Assembly: GCF_026410405.1 (NCBI RefSeq)
Contig: NZ_JAPMLN010000017.1
Location: forward strand, 1-64,000
Source of the DNA: Marinicella gelatinilytica
GTDB lineage: Bacteria > Pseudomonadota > Gammaproteobacteria > Xanthomonadales > Marinicellaceae
Direction of reading: 5' to 3'
DNA length: 64,000 nucleotides
Shown: positions 1 through 6,675 of the stretch, piece by piece
How the letters are laid out: each line of letters starts with the position of its first letter
Position numbering within the stretch: position 1 is the first letter of the stretch
Notes under the pieces: model-generated
What the model was told of the DNA's origin: nothing
Seen by the model: only the letters and a program-made list of their open reading frames with translations
Database searches by the model: none
Position numbers and translations under genes: made by a program

Positions 1-327
1 TTTATTATCAGTGATTAAAAACTTAACTCATAAATGGGGCGCTGCCCCAAACCCCGCTGCTCGGCGCAGTGCCGTGGGTAAGTGTAAGAGAAAAAGAATG
101 AAAACTTAAAAACAACACAGCCAAAATAGGCTGAAAACCACAAAAAGCCTTTGAAATGAAGGAGGCGTTCATATATGTCGAGATAGGCTGGATTCGGTAT
201 CGACCTATCTCACAGTCAAACCAAAACATAAACCACAGTTTTAGTTAATCACCATGCAAGCCGCGAGCGGGTTACGACATGGCATCTTCACTAAGTTGCT
301 CGCAACTTGGCACAATCAGTTGGGATT
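1..327. other. Intergenic start of window with GC-rich hairpin
   Basis: I see no convincing gene here. A short hairpin GGGGC-GCT-GCCCC lies at 36-48 and runs into a GC-rich stretch to about 80. This is the look of a dispersed non-coding repeat, but no second copy occurs in this window. An open frame on the minus strand at 23-229 has no family resemblance and overlaps the hairpin, so I do not call it. Confidence 0.4.
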
Positions 328-1206
328 TTAGCTTTCTTCGGGCGTTAATTTATCTTGGGTTTTATGCTCAAAATCACTGGTATCGTGACGTTCGTGCAGC
401 TGTTCGTTGAGTTCGCCCCAGGACCGGTTAACTTTTCTGCCGCGTTGCACGGCGGGTCTGGCATCAATTTCTTTGGCCCAGCGGCAGAGGTTTTGATAAC
501 TTTTAACATCGAGGAATTCAGCAGCATCGTACAGACGACCAAGTACCAAAGCACCATACCATGGCCAGATGGCGATATCAGCAATGCTGTATTCATCACC
601 ACAAATGAACTGTTTATCAGCCAGTTGTTTATCCAGAACATCCAACTGACGTTTTACTTCCATGGTGAAACGGTCAATGCAGTATTCAATCTTGGTCGGG
701 GCATAGCTGTAAAAATGACCAAAGCCACCACCCAAATAGGGTGCGCTGCCCATTTGCCAGAACAGCCAATTAAGACACTCAGCCCGTTGACTTGGCTCTT
801 TTGGGATAAGGGCATCGAACTTATCAGCCAAATACAATAGGATTGAGCCGGATTCAAACAAGCGTGTGGGTGGGTTTGTGCTGTGATCCATCATCGCCGG
901 TATTTTTGAGTTTGGATTAACCGCCACAAAGCCACTGCCAAATTGATCGCCTTCCATAATATCAATTTTATGGGCATCATATTCAGCGTCCTGGATACCT
1001 AAGGCCAGCAGTTCTTCAAACATAACAGTCACTTTAACGCCGTTGGGTGTCGCCAGAGAGTACAGTTGATGCGGGTGTTTGCCGATGGCTAAGGTCTTTT
1101 CATGGGTGGCGCCGGAAATGGGGCGATTAATGTTACTAAATTGTCCGGCGTCGGTAGTGTCCCATTGCCAGACTTTGGGTGGTATATATTCACTGGTATC
1201 GCTCAT
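328..1206 (-). CDS. yghU: Glutathione-dependent disulfide-bond oxidoreductase YghU
   Basis: Cytosolic nu-class glutathione transferase-like enzyme of 292 aa (E. coli YghU is about 288). Members have disulfide-bond reductase activity with glutathione rather than classical transferase activity. The thioredoxin-like N-terminal domain carries LYSLATPNG, NPNSKIPA and the glutathione-binding ESGSILLYLAD stretch. The helical C-terminal domain carries NWLFWQMGSAPYLGGGFGHF and the long conserved tail LNEQLHERHD. Similarity is essentially end to end. The ATG start follows a short leader, and the gene stands alone on the minus strand. Confidence is high because of the many family-specific blocks. Confidence 0.95.
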   Translation of the reverse strand: MSDTSEYIPPKVWQWDTTDAGQFSNINRPISGATHEKTLAIGKHPHQLYSLATPNGVKVTVMFEELLALGIQDAEYDAHKIDIMEGDQFGSGFVAVNPNSKIPAMMDHSTNPPTRLFESGSILLYLADKFDALIPKEPSQRAECLNWLFWQMGSAPYLGGGFGHFYSYAPTKIEYCIDRFTMEVKRQLDVLDKQLADKQFICGDEYSIADIAIWPWYGALVLGRLYDAAEFLDVKSYQNLCRWAKEIDARPAVQRGRKVNRSWGELNEQLHERHDTSDFEHKTQDKLTPEES

Positions 1207-1278
1207 GGTGATTTCCTGATTTGATTGTTATTTAGATGTTGTATCTGATGATGCCATTATCAAGTCCAATACGTCGTC

Positions 1279-1367
1279 ATTATGTGGAAGTAGGATGGGC
1301 TCTGCCCATCAAAACCCAATGACAATCTTATCGCATCAGTTATTTTGATGGGCGGAGCCCATCCTAC
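1279..1367. repeat. Long inverted repeat, GTAGGATGGGC family
   Basis: Two 25-bp arms at 1290-1314 and 1343-1367 are reverse complements with a single mismatch and would form a cruciform or RNA hairpin with a 28-nt loop. The left half, from 1279, is repeated in direct orientation at 2062-2092 with one mismatch. The arms hold a small internal palindrome, ATGGGC-NNN-GCCCAT. This looks like a dispersed non-coding repeat; no function is evident. Confidence 0.75.
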
Positions 1368-1747
1368 GATACTTGGAGTGCTGCTGAGCAGCACGACCCG
1401 CCGAGCCGGTTGGTGAGCGAAGCAGCCGCTTCCGCTCCAAGCTCTCGCGACAGGCCTCCATCCCTGGAGGCCAATCAGAGGCGAAGAGAATAGCCAATGA
1501 ACACATGGCGGTTTCACGCAGTGAAGAAGCCTTGTGTGAATGGCGTCATTCGTGCGAAGTTATAAGAAGTGTTCGCCGTGGCCGCTTTCACTTTTGTCGG
1601 GAACAAAAGTGAATGAAGTCCCAAGAACACACCTTTTACATTTAACGCCTTAGCCATGTTATCATCTTATTAATAATACTTTTTCACGTCTAAACCCTAC
1701 TGTCTGATATCGATAGCCGGTTTAATAACATCAAATAGGTCATCTCC
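1368..1747. other. Intergenic stretch without a recognisable gene
   Basis: Between the inverted repeat and the RRM gene the sequence is comparatively GC-rich up to about 1620. It includes a small palindrome CACTTTTGT...ACAAAAGTG near 1590-1612. An open frame across 1260-1517 on the minus strand reads through the inverted repeat and is not believable. The last 100 bases are AT-rich and probably hold the promoter of the next gene, but I could not fix one confidently. Confidence 0.4.
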
Positions 1748-2029
1748 ATGAAATTATTAGTTCGTAATCTCGCTCGCACCACCACGGAACAAGAATTAAA
1801 AGCCATTTTTGCCGACTTTGGTAGGGTTCAGTCCTGTAATCTGGTACTCGATAAAGCCACCGGTAAATCCAAAGGTTTCGCTTTTGTCGAAATGCCAAAA
1901 GTCGGTGAGGCTAAAGTCGCCATCCAAAAACTCAATAACAAAGATATCGCCGGTAATAAGATACGGGTAAAGAAGGCTGAAGATAAAGTGGCGACACCGC
2001 CAAGAGTTTCCAAGGATGTAGAGAAATAG
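1748..2029 (+). CDS. Small RNA-binding protein with one RRM domain
   Basis: A 93-aa single RNA recognition motif protein. RNP2 is LLVRNL at residues 3-8 and RNP1 is KGFAFVEM at residues 42-49, with the expected beta-alpha-beta-beta-alpha-beta spacing. A short basic tail follows. Unlike cyanobacterial Rbp proteins there is no glycine-rich tail. Such small bacterial RRM proteins bind single-stranded RNA and are often cold-induced, but the target here is unknown. It is flanked on both sides by copies of the GTAGGATGGGC repeat. Confidence 0.88.
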   Translation: MKLLVRNLARTTTEQELKAIFADFGRVQSCNLVLDKATGKSKGFAFVEMPKVGEAKVAIQKLNNKDIAGNKIRVKKAEDKVATPPRVSKDVEK

Positions 2030-2061
2030 GCCGTAATCAATTGAAAGCAAAAGTAAAAGTT

Positions 2062-2092
2062 ATTATGTGGAAGTAGGATGGGCTCCGCCCAT
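2062..2092 (+). repeat. Direct copy of the GTAGGATGGGC repeat
   Basis: These 31 bases match 1279-1309 with one substitution and contain the mini-palindrome ATGGGC-TCC-GCCCAT at 2078-2092. It lies just after the RRM gene and could act as a processing or termination hairpin. There is no T-tract behind it. Confidence 0.7.
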
Positions 2093-2233
2093 TATGTTTG
2101 GGTATAGTAATGGTGCCATCATAATGTATTAAATTATAATTATTTATTAGTGGAATGATAATTAAGAATTGTTTGCTTTTAAGTTTTTGCTTATTATGCT
2201 GTAATAATTGAAACCTTACAAACCAATGATCAA

Positions 2234-3184
2234 ATGAATTTTGAAAAAATAATGATCAAGCTGTTTTACTCTAAAACTCCTGAGAGATATGAGAGAATAT
2301 TAGTTAGATGGGAAGCTGAGGATAAACCCAATAAATTAATAAAATTTGAAGATTTTTTGTCGGCTAAGTTTACAAAAAAACCTTCTTCTGGCCGTTTTTA
2401 TAATAAAAAGAAGTGGAAGTCGATTAATTATTTTTATGAAATCATAAATATATTGGGTGTATCAAAAAATCAGTTAGAAGTTTTAAAAAATTATAAAATC
2501 AAATTTGATATCGAGAAAATTAATTTCCTTGAAGCCCAGAAACTAATAAACGATAAAGAAGAACAACTGAAACAAATCAGGGAGGCTGAAATAAAACGTG
2601 TTGGAAATTTGCCAATCACATCATATTCATTTAATAAGTTGAAAAAATATGGAATTAATGTTTCTAAAGATATAACAAGAACTCAAGGTAATGAACTAAT
2701 TTTTAAATATGAAATGGACCAGCAGTTAAGATTAATTTTGAATGACTTTTCTAAAAGGAATGAGGATATATTTTTAAAGATTGAAAAATCAATTTCACAT
2801 TGTGATTTAAATGAAATGAAAGAGTTTGTTCAGGAATTACAAGAAATGAATGGTTATTTTAATGAATTTGATAAGACTGGGTTTGAATTTATTTTACCAA
2901 AAGAATTAAATTTAGAAAATATTAAAAAATTAAATATAAAATTTGAAAATGCATTATTTGAACTAGAAGATGTAATAGAGCAAGTTAAAGATAGATATAT
3001 ATCAACATTTGAAGGTGATTTTAGAATTATTGGAAAACTCTCAAAGAGTAACTTTAAAAAGTTTAACCTAAGTGTGATTAACAAAATCCTAAATGACAAA
3101 GAAAAATTTGATTTTGATAGCCATATATTAGAAATGATAGTGATAAATTTCCCTGAGGTTAAAATTAAAGCTAAATATTATTAG
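2234..3184 (+). CDS. AT-rich orphan protein, function unknown
   Basis: I do not recognise this 316-aa protein. It is strongly Lys/Glu/Ile/Asn-rich with no signal peptide and no membrane segment. Residues about 90-125 and 180-250 are charged and heptad-like, so coiled coil is likely. The coding sequence is far more AT-rich than its neighbours and uses mostly A- or T-ending codons, which suggests recent transfer. The ATG at 2234 lacks a clear Shine-Dalgarno; an internal ATG at 2252 is the alternative start. It is a single gene with no integrase, toxin partner or transposase beside it. A role in phage defence or as a mobile-island relic is possible but nothing in the sequence shows it. Confidence 0.6.
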   Translation: MNFEKIMIKLFYSKTPERYERILVRWEAEDKPNKLIKFEDFLSAKFTKKPSSGRFYNKKKWKSINYFYEIINILGVSKNQLEVLKNYKIKFDIEKINFLEAQKLINDKEEQLKQIREAEIKRVGNLPITSYSFNKLKKYGINVSKDITRTQGNELIFKYEMDQQLRLILNDFSKRNEDIFLKIEKSISHCDLNEMKEFVQELQEMNGYFNEFDKTGFEFILPKELNLENIKKLNIKFENALFELEDVIEQVKDRYISTFEGDFRIIGKLSKSNFKKFNLSVINKILNDKEKFDFDSHILEMIVINFPEVKIKAKYY

Positions 3185-3239
3185 CGGAAGTAAAAAGCTC
3201 CCAACCTAAACTTCTAAATCAAAAGTTATAAAATCGTAG

Positions 3240-3259
3240 CGACAAGGCATGCCTTGTCG
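3240..3259. repeat. 20-bp perfect palindrome, copy 1
   Basis: CGACAAGGCATGCCTTGTCG is a perfect palindrome preceded by GTAG and followed by a T-rich tract. An identical copy lies at 5473-5492, also just downstream of a plus-strand gene. It probably works as a dispersed terminator-like hairpin. Confidence 0.75.
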
Positions 3260-3385
3260 TTTTTAAATTTTTAGAAAAGCTTCGCTTTTGTTATCTGGCG
3301 ATAACTGGGTGTCCGGGTCAACAAAATAAGGGCCTCTTAGGGCAGCCCGAACACGTCGCAATGAGGGAAAGGATTGATCCAATAG

Positions 3386-3420
3386 TTAAAATAAATGGGC
3401 CCACGCCGGAGCATGGGCAC
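3386..3420 (-). terminator. Probable terminator of the aminopeptidase gene
   Basis: On the minus strand an 8-bp stem (GCCCATGC / GCGTGGGC, one wobble) with a TCCG loop is followed by CCATTTATTTTAAC. It lies about 45 bases past the stop of the aminopeptidase. The T-tract is imperfect, hence moderate confidence. Confidence 0.5.
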
Positions 3421-3461
3421 AAGAACTTTTATCTGTTTGTAATGGCGTATCAGAGCTCTAT

Positions 3462-5048
3462 TTATTCTTTCTCAAAATGCGTTTTGATGTATTGATTAAG
3501 CAAGCGCACGCCGAAGGATGTTGAGCCGGGGGAGGCTTTAACCGGGGTGGTTTTATCGCTCCAGGAGACGCCGGCAACATCAAGGTGAACCCAGGGGGTG
3601 GTATCGCGAATAAAGGTGCCGATAAAAGCCGCACCGGCGCTGGCACCTGGGGCGTCAGGCCCTGAATTCATGACATCGGCGACGTTGTTTTCGATGGCTT
3701 TAAAGTGATTGTCATTTAACGGTAGCTGCCAGACTTCATCGCCGGATTGCTTGCCGGCTTCGATAAAGGGCGCGACCAGTTCATCATGGCGGGTGAATAG
3801 GGCACCGTAATCTTTGCCCAGGGCACGGCTGGCGGAGCCGGTGAGGGTGGCGATATCGACCAATAAAGCCGGGTTATAGGTTATATCACCGTAATAAACA
3901 CCGTCAGCCAGTACCAATCGGCCTTCGGCATCGGTGGAGCGGATTTGGATGGTTTTACCGGACATGGAAGTAACCACATCACCGGGGCGTTGGGCATTAC
4001 CGCCGGGCATGTTTTCGGCCAGTGCCGCAATGCCGACGACATTGACTTTGGCTTCACGGCCGGCCAGCGCGTAAACCGTACCAATGGTGGCGGCGGCACC
4101 GGACATATCAAATTTCATATTCCACATGTTGGAAGAGCCTTTAATACTGATGCCGCCGGTATCAAAGGTGATGCCTTTACCCACCAGAACGATAGGGGCT
4201 TGGCCTTTTTCACCACCCATATACTCAACAATCATCATACGCGGTGGATTTTTACTGCCACGACCGACGCCATATATTGCGCCCATGCCTTGTTTGAGCA
4301 TGTCTTTTTCATCCAGTGAATGGATTTTAATGTGATCGATGCCTTTAAAATGACTGCGCCATTGATCGACAAAACTTTGCGGGTAAATAATATTGGCCGG
4401 TTCATTGGCGATATCACGGGTGAACCAGATACCATCTGCCACCGGATTGAGTTCTTGTGTGTAGTATTGACTGGTTTGGTCGGCTTGATTGGTGATGAAT
4501 GTCAGTCGCTGTTGATGTTTGTGGCGTTTTTCATCGGTGTAGTATTTGTCGAAATAGTAGCTGCCTAATTTTGCACCATAAGCCACGTTGGCATTGATTT
4601 CGATGCTGTTGTCCAGTTCCGAGATATCCATAGTTATCGTCGGCACTGTTTTAAAAGCTTTCACCGCTTGTTGCACCGCATGACCACCAATTTCTTGCCA
4701 TTGCAGATTGGTTTTACTTTTATCCTGTTCACCTAAGCCAACTAACAGTATTTGGTCAAAACCAGAGCCCATTGGCGCGGTAATTAAGTGTGTGGTTTTG
4801 ATTTTAGCTTCAAAATCAGCAGCTTTAATGGCATGGCTCAGAGCGCCATTACTGTCCTGATCCATGGCTTGAGCTTGTGGGCCTAAAACACCGTCTTGAA
4901 AAATACCCAGGACTAAATTGCCTTCTGTTGGCATGGTGTTAGTGAAGTTAATTTGGGTAGGTTGGGTGGATCGCGCAGCGGTGGCTTCGGTCAATTGCCA
5001 ACTGCCAAGCATTAAAAGACACAGTGTGAGTAGGGGATTTGTTTTCAT
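3462..5048 (-). CDS. Exported M17 leucyl aminopeptidase
   Basis: A 528-aa zinc-dependent aminopeptidase that removes N-terminal residues from peptides. An N-terminal signal peptide (Lys, then LLTLCLLMLGSW, then a cleavage-like ATAA) points to the periplasm or outside, unlike cytosolic PepA. The catalytic domain shows the metal-binding GKGITFDTGG block near residues 288-297 and the M17 signature STDAEGRLVLAD near residue 370, with Ser in place of the usual Asn. Length is close to family norm plus the signal. It is divergent from the next small gene, so the promoter must lie in 5049-5166. A role in peptide scavenging is inferred from the export signal. Confidence 0.9.
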   Translation of the reverse strand: MKTNPLLTLCLLMLGSWQLTEATAARSTQPTQINFTNTMPTEGNLVLGIFQDGVLGPQAQAMDQDSNGALSHAIKAADFEAKIKTTHLITAPMGSGFDQILLVGLGEQDKSKTNLQWQEIGGHAVQQAVKAFKTVPTITMDISELDNSIEINANVAYGAKLGSYYFDKYYTDEKRHKHQQRLTFITNQADQTSQYYTQELNPVADGIWFTRDIANEPANIIYPQSFVDQWRSHFKGIDHIKIHSLDEKDMLKQGMGAIYGVGRGSKNPPRMMIVEYMGGEKGQAPIVLVGKGITFDTGGISIKGSSNMWNMKFDMSGAAATIGTVYALAGREAKVNVVGIAALAENMPGGNAQRPGDVVTSMSGKTIQIRSTDAEGRLVLADGVYYGDITYNPALLVDIATLTGSASRALGKDYGALFTRHDELVAPFIEAGKQSGDEVWQLPLNDNHFKAIENNVADVMNSGPDAPGASAGAAFIGTFIRDTTPWVHLDVAGVSWSDKTTPVKASPGSTSFGVRLLNQYIKTHFEKE

Positions 5049-5166
5049 GTCTGGATTCCTTGGTTAATGTCAGCCGCATAGAATAGCAAATCACTTTGTT
5101 TAATGCATGTGTAAATAGTACCATTAAAGGATTGGTCGGATTTAAAGCTTATTTTATAATGGCCAT

Positions 5167-5463
5167 ATGAATTTACCAGCCAACAATCACTGCAGCCGTT
5201 GCGGTCTTGACATCGCTCAGGGCCAGACACATCAAGACACTAAACTTTGCCCGAAATGTGGACATGCTCTGAATTCCATTCAACAGGACGTTAGCCAGCC
5301 GCCTAAAACCGGTCCGATGTCACAACGGCAGCTCATTCTGATGATGGTGCTATTGCCATTACTGGTGGTGGCGATGACTGTGGGTTCTTGGTATATAATT
5401 AAAGTTTATCGACTGCCTTCAGTTGATGTTGAAACCCAATCTATTTTAGATAATTCGGATTGA
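5167..5463 (+). CDS. Small zinc-ribbon membrane protein
   Basis: A 98-aa protein with a two-CxxC zinc ribbon (CSRC at 9-12, CPKC at 28-31) in the N-terminal third and one hydrophobic span at about residues 56-78 (LILMMVLLPLLVVAMTVGSW). The ribbon probably faces the cytoplasm. Double-Cys ribbons like this bind zinc and often mediate protein contacts. I cannot assign a specific role. It shares a divergent intergenic region with the aminopeptidase and is followed by the palindromic repeat at 5473. Confidence 0.65.
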   Translation: MNLPANNHCSRCGLDIAQGQTHQDTKLCPKCGHALNSIQQDVSQPPKTGPMSQRQLILMMVLLPLLVVAMTVGSWYIIKVYRLPSVDVETQSILDNSD

Positions 5464-5472
5464 CGACTGTAG

Positions 5473-5492
5473 CGACAAGGCATGCCTTGTCG
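5473..5492. repeat. 20-bp perfect palindrome, copy 2
   Basis: Identical in sequence to 3240-3259, including the preceding GTAG. It starts 10 bases after the stop of the zinc-ribbon gene and is followed by TTGGCAATTTTT, so it may end that transcript. Confidence 0.75.
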
Positions 5493-5558
5493 TTGGCAAT
5501 TTTTACAAATAAATTACACCTTTTCTGGTATATTGATGTCTTTAACGAGGGGAAGACC

Positions 5559-6608
5559 ATGTCAAATACCAAAGCCTACGCGGCCTTTAATAGCAAAGAC
5601 GATTTAAAACCACACAGTATTAACCGCCGAGAACTCGGTTCTAGCGATGTCCAGATTGATATCACTTATTGTGGTGTTTGCCACAGTGATATTCATGTGG
5701 CGCATGATGATTGGGGCATGACGGTTTATCCGGTGGTGCCCGGTCATGAGATTATCGGCCGGGTAAAAGCCGTCGGTGCTGATGTCAAAAATTTTAAAGC
5801 CGGTGATTTAGTCGGTGTCGGTTGTATGGTGGATTCATGCCGAGAATGTGATCCATGTAAAGATGATTTGGAACAGCATTGTGAACAGGGCATGGTGATG
5901 ACCTATGGTAGTCCCGACCCGCATCAAGCCGGTGAGATGACTCATGGTGGTTACTCAACCCAAATTGTGGTTGATCAGGATTTTGTGCTGCGGGTTTCCG
6001 AAGATTTAGATACCAAAGCGGTGGCACCATTATTATGTGCCGGTATCACCACCTATTCACCACTGAGACAATGGAATGTTAAAGCCGGCGATAAAGTTGG
6101 GGTCATTGGTCTCGGTGGTTTGGGTCATATGGGGGTTAAATTAGCGGCGGCCATGGGCGCAGAAGTGGTGATGATTACCACTTCACCTGAAAAAGGTGAA
6201 GATGCCAAACGTTTAGGCGCTTCTTCGGTGTTGGTTTCAAAAGACGAGTCCGCCATGGAAGCCCATGCCGGAAGTTTTGATTTTTTGCTGAACACCATTC
6301 CGGTGGCGCATAATTTAGATCCATACATTCCTTTATTAAAAATGGGTAAAACCATGTCGTTACTGGGCGCCACGCAGATTGATTGTCACAGCCTTGGCTT
6401 GGCATTTGGGCGTAAGGTGATTGCCGCATCGTTGATTGGCGGCATTAAGGAAACCCAAGAGATGCTGGATTTTTGTGCTGAGCATAACATCGTTTCGGAT
6501 GTCGAGATGATAGATATGCAGGACATTAATAACGCTTATAAGCGGGTTATGGATAACGATGTTAAATACCGCTTTGTGATTGATATGCAGTCGCTTAAAG
6601 CGGTCTAA
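5559..6608 (+). CDS. yahK: NAD(P)-dependent alcohol dehydrogenase, YahK-like
   Basis: Zinc-dependent medium-chain dehydrogenase of 349 aa in the cinnamyl-alcohol dehydrogenase/YahK branch, which reduces aldehydes to alcohols. Catalytic zinc residues are in CGVCHSDIH and GHEIIGRV. The structural zinc is bound by the Cys cluster CRECDPCKDDLEQHC. The cofactor fold is GLGGLGHMGVK, with ITTSPEK after beta-2; the Ser there fits NADP preference. I place the start at 5559 because GAGGGGAAG lies at 5547-5555 and the protein then begins exactly where YahK does; the frame stays open upstream to 5460 but adds nothing conserved. Monocistronic, ended by a strong hairpin. Confidence 0.92.
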   Translation: MSNTKAYAAFNSKDDLKPHSINRRELGSSDVQIDITYCGVCHSDIHVAHDDWGMTVYPVVPGHEIIGRVKAVGADVKNFKAGDLVGVGCMVDSCRECDPCKDDLEQHCEQGMVMTYGSPDPHQAGEMTHGGYSTQIVVDQDFVLRVSEDLDTKAVAPLLCAGITTYSPLRQWNVKAGDKVGVIGLGGLGHMGVKLAAAMGAEVVMITTSPEKGEDAKRLGASSVLVSKDESAMEAHAGSFDFLLNTIPVAHNLDPYIPLLKMGKTMSLLGATQIDCHSLGLAFGRKVIAASLIGGIKETQEMLDFCAEHNIVSDVEMIDMQDINNAYKRVMDNDVKYRFVIDMQSLKAV

Positions 6609-6630
6609 ATAGAACGGTATGAGAAACATG

Positions 6631-6675
6631 TTGCCGGTGCTTAGTTTTTTAAAGCACCGGCAAAATAGGTTTTTT
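6631..6675 (+). terminator. Rho-independent terminator after the alcohol dehydrogenase
   Basis: A 12-bp perfect stem TTGCCGGTGCTT / AAGCACCGGCAA (6631-6642 and 6652-6663) with a T-rich loop is followed by AAATAGGTTTTTTAG. The convergent lipoprotein gene ends at 6674, so it may also serve the minus strand. Confidence 0.8.

Noticed and set aside
23-229. Open frame of 68 codons on the minus strand
   Set aside because: It crosses the GC hairpin, has no Shine-Dalgarno and resembles no family.
1260-1517. Open frame of 85 codons on the minus strand
   Set aside because: It reads through the long inverted repeat; composition is that of non-coding repeat DNA.
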